From Bacillota bacterium (GTDB lineage: Bacteria; Bacillota_A; Clostridia; Lachnospirales; Bianqueaceae): a stretch of 15,010 nt of DNA. How positions within the stretch are numbered: the stretch's first letter is position 1; every line of letters begins with the position of its first letter. The notes beneath the pieces are model-generated. The model saw only the letters and a program-made list of their open reading frames with translations. It did no database searches and was not told the origin of the DNA. Positions 8,963 to 15,010 of this stretch are shown piece by piece. Both the position numbers and the translations under genes were made by a program. The DNA lies in NCBI GenBank assembly GCA_017420625.1, contig JAFOIR010000042.1, positions 1-15,010 of the forward strand. Reading direction: 5' to 3'.

Positions 8963-10444
8963 TTATTGGTTGTTTTGGAAATGATTGAACCAGGCGCGGT
9001 CTTCAAAAGGTTTCTTTCGAGGCGCAGCCGGGTCTTTTTTTAAGTCCTCTTCCGGGATTCCGACCGGGAGCATGCAGACAAGGTCGTAGCCGGCCGGGAC
9101 GCCGAGGATCTTTGCCATCTTGTCGCCGATCCGATCCTCGTCGGTGATGTGGCCTTCATACCAGCAGCTTCGGTAGCCGAGCGCTGTAATCGCCAAAAGC
9201 ATGTTCTCAATGGCGGCAGAATAGTCCTGAACCGCGAAACACCGGTCGCGGTAGGCATTGATCCGCTGGGTCAGGACGCAGATCACAGCCGGGGCGGACT
9301 CTCCGACCGGCGGATCGATCACAGCAAACAGCTGCTTCAAAACCTTTGGATCGTCCACAGCAATCAGGCTGGTGGTCTGCTTGTTGCAGCCGGAAGGAGC
9401 ATCCAGACCGGCTTCAAGGATCATCTTCAGATCTTCCCGGGGAACTTTATCCGCTTTGTAGCGGCCGCGGTAACTGCGGCGCCGCCTGATGATGTCGATA
9501 ATCCTCTGCTCATCCTGCAGTGCCATGACATAGATCTGACAGGGATTGTCCTCTCCCCAGATCACGGGAAAGACTTCCAGCTCTTTAAATCCAAGGCTCT
9601 GATAGAAGCGGTTTGTCTGATCATAGTCTTCATATACACCCATCTGTACCGTTTTGACCTGCATGAATTCATATCCGGCGCGAATAGCGGCTTCTTTTGC
9701 GGCAGCAAAGAGAGCGCGGCCAATGCCCAGGCGATGGTATTCTTTCAGGACGCCCATGACGGCCAGCTCTACGGTAGCGGGACCGGTCTGTTTCAGGCAA
9801 AGAAATCCTATGGCTTTCCCTTCTTGTTTTGCGGCAAAGAAATCCCAGCCGGCACTTTCACGAATATACTCTTCTCTGGACTCTTCCACCTCAAACCAAT
9901 CTGTGAGAGCCTCCAGGACCTGTCGCGCGATCTGGCTCTTTTCCTTCGGATCGGTGATCTGCAGGACTGTATAGTGTTTCATATGCTTCTCCAATCGATA
10001 AAGGCGTTCGCTATCGAGGGCGGCGACGCCGTTTTTGTATTCATAGCCCAGCTTTCGGTAGAATTTGAGTGCTGTGATGGATGCCGGGATCTCAATGCGT
10101 TTGGCGCGCAGTGCATAGTCGTCTTTTTCCAGCGTTTCAACGATAGCACGTCCTATGCCCTGGCCCTGGCACTCAGGAAGCACAAAAATGGAAAACAGGC
10201 TGCTTTCATCTTCTTTGTCCCAGTAGGGGCCGATTGCGCCGCAGCCGATGATCTTCCCGTCTTCTTCAGCCACATAGTAATGCGTCCAGCTGGCACGTTT
10301 CAAAACATCCTCCGGCTGCTGATGGGTAATGAGCTCTTCCATCATCTCGACGGGATAATCCCTGGTGTTGGTTATTCTCATCGTCCGGATGATCAGGTCC
10401 GATACTTCTTTGGCATCTTCTGTGCAAAATCTTCGGATAAACAT
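8963..10444 (-). CDS. Three-domain fusion: GNAT acetyltransferase - GNAT acetyltransferase - nitroreductase
   Basis: This single 493-residue frame contains three enzymes. Residues about 1-153 are a GNAT domain with the acetyl-CoA loop ECQGQGIGRA (91-100) and the late FYRKLGYE (128-135). Residues about 157-310 are a second GNAT domain with EYHRLGIGRA (235-244), FYQSLGF (280-286) and DNPCQIYVM (299-307). Residues about 311-493 are a nitroreductase-fold flavin domain with RRRRSYRGRY (320-329), APSGCNKQ (349-356), LGYRSCWYEG (422-431) and the C-terminal DRAWFNHF (482-489). Each domain keeps its cofactor motifs, so all may be active: acetyl transfer from acetyl-CoA and FMN-dependent reduction with NAD(P)H. 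Substrates are unknown. AAGGAG (10452-10457) sits seven bases before the ATG, and no internal stop or frame change separates the domains. The M48 protease gene follows. Confidence 0.92.
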   Translation of the reverse strand: MFIRRFCTEDAKEVSDLIIRTMRITNTRDYPVEMMEELITHQQPEDVLKRASWTHYYVAEEDGKIIGCGAIGPYWDKEDESSLFSIFVLPECQGQGIGRAIVETLEKDDYALRAKRIEIPASITALKFYRKLGYEYKNGVAALDSERLYRLEKHMKHYTVLQITDPKEKSQIARQVLEALTDWFEVEESREEYIRESAGWDFFAAKQEGKAIGFLCLKQTGPATVELAVMGVLKEYHRLGIGRALFAAAKEAAIRAGYEFMQVKTVQMGVYEDYDQTNRFYQSLGFKELEVFPVIWGEDNPCQIYVMALQDEQRIIDIIRRRRSYRGRYKADKVPREDLKMILEAGLDAPSGCNKQTTSLIAVDDPKVLKQLFAVIDPPVGESAPAVICVLTQRINAYRDRCFAVQDYSAAIENMLLAITALGYRSCWYEGHITDEDRIGDKMAKILGVPAGYDLVCMLPVGIPEEDLKKDPAAPRKKPFEDRAWFNHFQNNQ

Positions 10445-10474
10445 GGGGCATCTCCTTGCATTTTGTCTTTTCCA

Positions 10475-10504
10475 AGTCTAACCTCTCTCCCTGGAGTAAG
10501 TCAA
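10475..10504 (-). promoter_or_regulatory. Promoter of the GNAT-nitroreductase/M48 operon
   Basis: On the minus strand, TTGACT (10499-10504) is followed after 18 bases by TAGACT (10475-10480), about 30 bases upstream of the ATG at 10444. The -35 match is good and the -10 box moderate. Confidence 0.5.
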
Positions 10505-10528
10505 GTAGCTTATTCACATAATTGTCTC

Positions 10529-10557
10529 TTGCTTTCCCGGCATTGTACCGATACAAT
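10529..10557 (+). promoter_or_regulatory. Promoter of the GtrII-NagB-GrpB/PNP operon with overlapping palindrome
   Basis: TTGCTT (10529-10534), 17 bases, then TACAAT (10552-10557). The -10 box is the right half of a perfect inverted repeat ATTGTA-CCGA-TACAAT (10542-10557), which could be a repressor site. The start codon of the first gene is 32 bases beyond the -10 box. Confidence 0.65.
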
Positions 10558-10589
10558 AGCATTAATTCATAGATGAATGAGGTCTCAGG

Positions 10590-12128
10590 ATGATTTCTAA
10601 ATTATGGAAAGATTCGTCATTTCGCTATGCGCTGGCCGGCAGTTTTTTCTGGGTGCTCGTCTGCCACGCCTACGCCTTTTTCAATGATCTGTTTTCGCAC
10701 GATGTACTGAACGCGCTGTATGCATCCGGCGTTGAGGAGCGCTGGAAGGTGGAACTCGGTCGTTTTTTGTTCCCTGTGTACCGGACGATCGTGCGCGGGA
10801 AACTGGCGCTTCCGTGGGTGATCGGCCTTTTAACGATCCTGTGGGTATGCCTGACGGTCTATCTCCTGGCAAAGATCTTCGAACTTCACTCGTTTGCCGC
10901 TGTCTTCTTTACCGCCGGTTTCCTTGCCATCAACCGGACGATGTTCTGTCTGGGTGCGACTTATCTCTACGAACTGGACGTTGACATGCTCTCGGTCTTT
11001 CTGGCTGTCCTGGCAGTATATCTGTGGAAAACCCGAAAATTCGGCTTCCTCTGGGGTGCGCTGCCGCTCATCGGGACACTCGGAATCTACCAGTGCAATA
11101 TTTCGGTATCGGTCGTCCTGATCCTCTTTACTTTGGTTCTGGCGCTGGTACAAGGTAAGATGGATACCGCCGCTGCTTTTCGGAAAGGTCTTCTTTCACT
11201 CGCCATGCTGGCACTGGGATCGGGACTTTACCTTCTCATTTATCAGATCGTGCGGGCTGCTACCGGAATCCATGTCGTTCATGGCTATTACAACAGCATT
11301 ACGAATATTCTTGAGCCTAAGACTCGCGGCCTGTTTTCGCTGATCATCGGAACATACCGTGATTTCATAAAGACCATTTTCTATGCGCAGACGTCTTATC
11401 CGAACATTCTGATCTATCTGGCCATTCTGCTGATTTCGGCCTTATCGATTATCCGGCTTGTTCGCATGATTCGTCAAAACAGCCCCAAACCTCCGGCCAT
11501 TTGTCTGGCCGTCGTACTGCTCCTGCTGATACCGCTTGGTGCCAATACTGCCTATATCCTGAACAATGGGAACGTACACGACCTGATGAAATATGCGGTA
11601 TGGATCGTATTCCTTTTCCCGATCGTGTTGGCAGAGAAAGCAGGGAAGGAAGTCCGGCACAAGAGGCTGGCAGTCGGAGTGTATATCGCGCTGGTTCTGG
11701 TACTGGCAGACTTTACTGTTTCTGCCAACTCGATCTATCTGAAGAAAAACCTGGAGCAGCATGCCACGCTGTCACTCATGACCCGGGTAATCTATGATCT
11801 CAATGAAACCCCGGGCTATGTACGGGGTGAGACACCCATCTGCTTTATTGGTGCACCGGATCTGGACCGACAAATGCCGGGATTTGGAACCTACTACAAC
11901 TTTACAGGTACCTGGAGCGGATCTGCGATCGCTTCCGACAACTACGAATATTTCTACCATCCCTACCGGATGTATATCCAGTATTACCTGAATGAACCAG
12001 TGACGTTCTGCTCGATCGAAGAATACAATGCCCTGAAGAGCAATTCGCAGGTTGCTGCGATGAGCGCTTATCCGGCACCGGATTCGATCGGTTTTGTGAA
12101 CGGTATCCTGGTCATCAAAATGAAATGA
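10590..12128 (+). CDS. GtrII-like glucosyltransferase-domain membrane protein
   Basis: This 512-residue polytopic membrane protein resembles the glucosyl transferase GtrII family, whose founding members modify lipopolysaccharide O-antigen from a lipid-linked glucose donor. The N-terminal region has family-like features: a first span at about 13-31, then the extracytoplasmic FSHDVLNALYASGVEERW (35-52) and ELGRFLFPVYRTI (55-67), then LPWVIGLL (74-81) entering the next span. About ten more hydrophobic segments run to about residue 378. The last 130 residues are soluble, probably outside the membrane, with VRGETPICFIGAPD at 411-424. In a Gram-positive host the acceptor would be a wall polymer or glycolipid, which is inference. 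TGAGGT (10578-10583) is the ribosome binding site. It is the first gene of an operon, 22 bases ahead of the NagB-like gene. Confidence 0.8.
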   Translation: MISKLWKDSSFRYALAGSFFWVLVCHAYAFFNDLFSHDVLNALYASGVEERWKVELGRFLFPVYRTIVRGKLALPWVIGLLTILWVCLTVYLLAKIFELHSFAAVFFTAGFLAINRTMFCLGATYLYELDVDMLSVFLAVLAVYLWKTRKFGFLWGALPLIGTLGIYQCNISVSVVLILFTLVLALVQGKMDTAAAFRKGLLSLAMLALGSGLYLLIYQIVRAATGIHVVHGYYNSITNILEPKTRGLFSLIIGTYRDFIKTIFYAQTSYPNILIYLAILLISALSIIRLVRMIRQNSPKPPAICLAVVLLLLIPLGANTAYILNNGNVHDLMKYAVWIVFLFPIVLAEKAGKEVRHKRLAVGVYIALVLVLADFTVSANSIYLKKNLEQHATLSLMTRVIYDLNETPGYVRGETPICFIGAPDLDRQMPGFGTYYNFTGTWSGSAIASDNYEYFYHPYRMYIQYYLNEPVTFCSIEEYNALKSNSQVAAMSAYPAPDSIGFVNGILVIKMK

Positions 12129-12150
12129 TCCCCTTGAAAGGAGACCTCCT

Positions 12151-13029
12151 ATGCGCTGCAACTGTCCTTACATTATCTGCCAATTCCATGGCGACTGCGT
12201 CAAGTGTATCGAACACAACCGTCTGACCGGCGATCTGGCTCACTGCATGGAAAAAACAGCCATCGAACGAGGCGCTGTCATGCCCTTCCGTCTTCCGAAG
12301 GAAGTCTTCCTGGAAGACAGCTTTGAGGCGATGAGTCAGCGAAGCGCCGATCTGGTAGCACAGGCCGTTCAGGCCAAACCGGATGCCCTGCTCTGCCTGC
12401 CGGCTGGCAGCACCGCGATCCGAACCTATGAGATCCTGAAAGAAATGCAGGAGCAGTGCGAGATAGACTTCTCCCAAACCAGCTTTGTCGCACTGGATGA
12501 GTGGCTGGATCTCGAAGATGAGAGCGAAAACTGCGACGGATTCATGCGCAAATACTTCTATGGTCCGCTCGGCATTCCGGATTCTCAGGTCAAGCGCTTC
12601 GATATCCATGCAGCAGATCTGGAGGCGGTCTGCAAAGACGTCGATCAATTCATCTTCGACCGAGGTGGGATCGATCTTATGCTGCTCGGGGTGGGCATGA
12701 ACGGACACCTGGGACTCAATGAGCCCGGCGGTGACTTTTCGGACTATGCGAAGGTGATCGAGCTTGATCCCGTGACGCAGTCTGTCGGCCAGAAATACTT
12801 CTCGCATGGGGCAAAGCTTTCCCGGGGCATCACACTGGGCGTTCATCATATGTTCGATGCGAAAAAAGTTGTACTTCAGGTGGGCGGTGCGCACAAGGCG
12901 GATATCGTCGAAAAGCTCGTCCGGACGGCTCCCACCGAAGAGCTGCCGGCAACGGTCCTGAAGCTGCTGCGGCACGGCGTGCTTATTGTTGACCGAGATG
13001 CCGCTTCGAAGGTACTGGATCTTCTTTGA
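12151..13029 (+). CDS. NagB-like sugar-phosphate deaminase/isomerase with N-terminal cysteine-rich module
   Basis: Residues about 44-292 form a glucosamine-6-phosphate deaminase/isomerase-type domain, which interconverts an amino-sugar 6-phosphate and fructose-6-phosphate plus ammonia. Visible are the phosphate loop LCLPAGSTAIRTY at 81-93, ALDEW at 114-118 (catalytic Asp), LGVGMNGHLGLNEPG at 179-193 (His186 and the conserved NEPG), and SRGITLGVHHMFDAKKVVLQVGG at 224-246. Residues 1-43 are an extra module with Cys at 3, 5, 10, 16, 19 and 32 and His at 13, 22 and 31, resembling small stand-alone Cys-rich proteins of Bacillota and probably metal-binding. AAAGGAG (12137-12143) lies seven bases before the ATG at 12151. 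An internal start at Met44 has only a poor site, so the long form is favoured. The exact sugar (glucosamine, galactosamine or another) is uncertain. The next gene starts 14 bases after the stop. Confidence 0.85.
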   Translation: MRCNCPYIICQFHGDCVKCIEHNRLTGDLAHCMEKTAIERGAVMPFRLPKEVFLEDSFEAMSQRSADLVAQAVQAKPDALLCLPAGSTAIRTYEILKEMQEQCEIDFSQTSFVALDEWLDLEDESENCDGFMRKYFYGPLGIPDSQVKRFDIHAADLEAVCKDVDQFIFDRGGIDLMLLGVGMNGHLGLNEPGGDFSDYAKVIELDPVTQSVGQKYFSHGAKLSRGITLGVHHMFDAKKVVLQVGGAHKADIVEKLVRTAPTEELPATVLKLLRHGVLIVDRDAASKVLDLL

Positions 13030-13043
13030 TCAGGAGACTAACT

Positions 13044-14390
13044 ATGCAGGAAGAAATCAAGAAAATCGGGCTTCACCGAGGCACGGTTGCCCTCGAAGAA
13101 AACACCGGCGCATTCGCTGATGCCATCTTTGCGTCGGCTGGTCACGTGATAGACCAGCTCCGAAAGATCCTTGGCAGTGATGCTGTCGACATCCAGCATG
13201 TGGGCAGTACATCGATTCCCGGGATCAGGACCAAACCGATCGTCGATCTGGCCGTGGGTGTGCGCAGCCTGGAAGATCTCGAGAAACATAAGAAAGCCTT
13301 GGAAGAAGCAGGGATCCACTACCGCGGGCAGGATGTGCCGGGGCAGTGTTTGTATGTCATCGGAGAAGACGATTACCGGACCCATCATATCCATATGGTC
13401 ATTTATAAGAGCAAAGCCTGGAACAACTATATCAACTTCCGCGACTATCTGCGGCAGCGGCCGGAGATCGCGCTTCGTTATACCAGACTGAAAGAAAAAC
13501 TATCCCTGGCTTATCCGAACGATCGCGGTGCCTACACGCAAGGCAAAGAAGAACTGATCGCTGAGATCTTATCTCAGGCTGAAGATTGGCGCGCGATGGG
13601 CGCTGATCTGCCGCTCACCGAGTATGATCCGGATCCAAAGGGTGTCATCGATCCAGTAGCGTTCTACAAAGATTTCCCACGAGTTCCGAAGATCTTTATC
13701 AGCTGCTTTGCCCTGGCTTCCTTCGATCGGCTGCTGAAGTTTGTCGAGACAAATGGAAGCCTGGAGAAACTGGGTGAAGTGCATATGGCCAATTGCGTGT
13801 CGCCGACCTATCGCGGCGTTTATGAGGGCGTTGAACTGGGCTTTGTTTGTGCGGAAGTCGGTGCATCAACCTGCGTGGGCATGTTTGAAGAATTATTTGG
13901 TTTAGGGGCGGAAACACTGATCCTCTATGGTAACTGCGGCGTACTGGACAGCTCGATCGATGACCTGGCAATCATTTTACCAACCAACGCTGTTCGGGAC
14001 GAGGGAACCAGCTTCCACTATGCGCCGCCCTCCCGGGAAATTCCGGTGAATGAGGATCTTGGTCCGCTTTTCGAGCAGATGCTTAAGGAGCTGAAGATCC
14101 GGTATCATAAGGGCAAGACCTGGACTACGGACGCTTTCTATCGTGAAACTGTCTGGAAAGTTCAGAAAAGGAAAGAGGAAGGCTGCATCTGCGTCGATAT
14201 GGAGGCCTCCGCCATAGCTGCACTTGCTAAGCTGCGCGGGAAAAAGGTTCTTCAGTTCTTCTATGCCGGCGACAATCTGGATACGCCTGTCTGGGATGAA
14301 CGCAGTCTTTCTGCGCATGCTCGTCTGGATGATAAGGATAAAGTCGGACTGATTGCACTGGAAGCCGCCAGGCGGATCGCAGCAGTATAA
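13044..14390 (+). CDS. GrpB-family nucleotidyltransferase-like domain fused to a nucleoside phosphorylase
   Basis: This 448-residue protein has two domains. Residues about 5-180 are a GrpB/UPF0157 domain, a nucleotidyltransferase-fold family without a settled reaction, with the signature HVGSTSIPGIRTKPIVDLAVGV at 52-73. Residues about 195-448 are a purine/uridine phosphorylase-type domain that would cleave nucleosides with phosphate: EVGASTCVGMFEEL (271-284), YGNCGVL (295-301), AVRDEGTSFHY (316-326), TTDAFYRET (361-369) and the nucleoside-binding VDMEASAIAALA (384-395) are all present. The ATG at 13044 follows AGGAGA (13032-13037). An in-frame TTG at 13026 overlapping the previous stop is less likely. 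It is the third gene of the GtrII-NagB operon, 14 bases after the NagB-like stop. The nucleoside substrate is not evident. Confidence 0.88.
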   Translation: MQEEIKKIGLHRGTVALEENTGAFADAIFASAGHVIDQLRKILGSDAVDIQHVGSTSIPGIRTKPIVDLAVGVRSLEDLEKHKKALEEAGIHYRGQDVPGQCLYVIGEDDYRTHHIHMVIYKSKAWNNYINFRDYLRQRPEIALRYTRLKEKLSLAYPNDRGAYTQGKEELIAEILSQAEDWRAMGADLPLTEYDPDPKGVIDPVAFYKDFPRVPKIFISCFALASFDRLLKFVETNGSLEKLGEVHMANCVSPTYRGVYEGVELGFVCAEVGASTCVGMFEELFGLGAETLILYGNCGVLDSSIDDLAIILPTNAVRDEGTSFHYAPPSREIPVNEDLGPLFEQMLKELKIRYHKGKTWTTDAFYRETVWKVQKRKEEGCICVDMEASAIAALAKLRGKKVLQFFYAGDNLDTPVWDERSLSAHARLDDKDKVGLIALEAARRIAAV

Positions 14391-14439
14391 TGATATGCGG
14401 AATTTATGCCGTTTGTCGAAAAAAGCTTGCAATTCTTCG

Positions 14440-15010
14440 ATGAAAACGGTATTTGTTAGCGGAGTGGATCCGGATCATCCTGACTTTAAAGAAAATCTAG
14501 CCAAAGCCATCGTTGCTACCTTCCAGATGAACCGTCCTAAAAAGGAACAGGATCCTTTTTCCGTCAAGCTGGCTCGTTCCGAGGCGAAACAGTTGATGAA
14601 TCTTCCGACTTTTAAGCGGTTTACCGAGAGTCCTGCTCTGGTGCGCAAATATCTCAATGATGACAAGCTGTTCCAGGTATGCGGCGGCCTTTTCCGTCCA
14701 TTCCATTTGACACAGAAAGATAAGGCGTTCGATATCCTGTCGGCTCTCAAGAAACTGCCCGACAAGATGGATGATCCCGAAGGGCAGCCCAAGGAATGGA
14801 AATCACTGGTCAAGACCTTGAAGAACATTGACCCCTATGCAGATGACAAAGAGCGGGAAAGACAAATGCAGGCTGCTTTTGACGCAACGGCCGCCTATAT
14901 GAAAGGTCGCAAATCCGTCCGAAGCACGCCCGAGGAGCAGAATCAGTTCAACCAGGCGATGGATGTGCTGGGAACCCTGGCGAAAGCGGGTGACTTTGCC
15001 AAGAATGCCG
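14440..15010 (+). CDS. Unrecognised charged, probably helical protein, partial at the right edge
   Basis: An open frame runs for at least 190 codons to the window edge without a stop. I do not recognise the family. The product is rich in Lys, Asp and Glu, has no signal peptide or membrane span in the visible part, and looks mostly helical. Segments that could seed a search are VSGVDPDHPDF, VCGGLFRPFHL, NIDPYADD and YMKGRKSVRSTPEEQNQF. The start is uncertain: the ATG at 14440 and an in-frame ATG at 14395 both lack a ribosome binding site. A third ATG at 14406 is in another frame and stops after 17 codons (14459). A damaged or frameshifted 5' end is therefore possible. It lies 49 bases after the GrpB-phosphorylase gene on the same strand. 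The coding nature rests on the length of the open frame and the plausible amino acid composition. Confidence 0.6.
   Translation, partial: MKTVFVSGVDPDHPDFKENLAKAIVATFQMNRPKKEQDPFSVKLARSEAKQLMNLPTFKRFTESPALVRKYLNDDKLFQVCGGLFRPFHLTQKDKAFDILSALKKLPDKMDDPEGQPKEWKSLVKTLKNIDPYADDKERERQMQAAFDATAAYMKGRKSVRSTPEEQNQFNQAMDVLGTLAKAGDFAKNA

Noticed and set aside
10020..10040. GC-rich hairpin followed by a T-run on the plus strand
   Set aside because: It lies inside the coding sequence of the minus-strand fusion gene and follows no plus-strand gene, so a terminator role is not supported.
9149..10576. 475-codon open frame on the plus strand opposite the GNAT-nitroreductase gene
   Set aside because: It is the antisense shadow of a gene with clear domain motifs on the minus strand. 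Its translation shows no recognisable motif.
12115..12975. 286-codon minus-strand open frame opposite the NagB-like gene
   Set aside because: It is antisense to a gene with conserved active-site motifs. Similar shadow frames lie opposite dapA (4206-4910), the patatin gene (5863-6606) and GH18 (6711-7469), as expected from codon bias.

Overview
The window looks like a chromosomal segment of a low- to mid-GC Bacillota (Firmicutes) bacterium. The signs are strong AGGAG-type ribosome binding sites, sigma-A-like TTGACA/TATAAT promoters, a lysine (L-box) riboswitch in front of dapA, and a gene set (YfcC transporter, CorC/HlyC-type CNNM protein, GtrII-like membrane protein, stand-alone patatin) common in gut Clostridia and Erysipelotrichia. 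The family-level assignment is only an impression. I see no insertion sequence, prophage, CRISPR array, tRNA or rRNA. Most of the window is ordinary housekeeping and metabolic DNA, and no obvious new defence or mobile system is present.

Layout. Positions 1-1326 (minus) hold a nearly complete CNNM/CBS/CorC-HlyC membrane protein, running off the left edge. A divergent promoter region (about 1374-1451) separates it from a plus-strand pair at 1487-3690: a xylose-isomerase-like TIM barrel overlapping a YfcC-family transporter, probably an uptake-plus-catabolism unit of unknown substrate. Positions 3760-4002 carry a promoter, a lysine riboswitch aptamer and an intrinsic terminator that control the overlapping dapA-dapB genes (4035-5614), the first two diaminopimelate-pathway-specific steps of lysine synthesis. 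A patatin-like lipase (5713-6594) has its own extended -10 promoter. A hairpin terminator and a GH18 lipoprotein (6678-7655) follow.

On the minus strand (7709-10444) a three-domain GNAT-GNAT-nitroreductase fusion is followed by a Ste24-like M48 membrane protease, likely as one operon. It converges on the GH18 gene at a strong terminator hairpin. A second divergent promoter region (about 10475-10557) starts a plus-strand operon: a GtrII-like polytopic membrane protein, a NagB-like sugar-phosphate deaminase/isomerase with a cysteine-rich N-terminal module, and a GrpB-nucleoside phosphorylase fusion. An unrecognised charged protein begins near 14440, lacks a good ribosome binding site, and runs off the right edge.

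The least ordinary content is the set of domain fusions (GNAT-GNAT-nitroreductase, Cys-rich-NagB, GrpB-phosphorylase), two of them adjacent in one operon. A palindrome overlapping the -10 box of that operon's promoter could be an operator.
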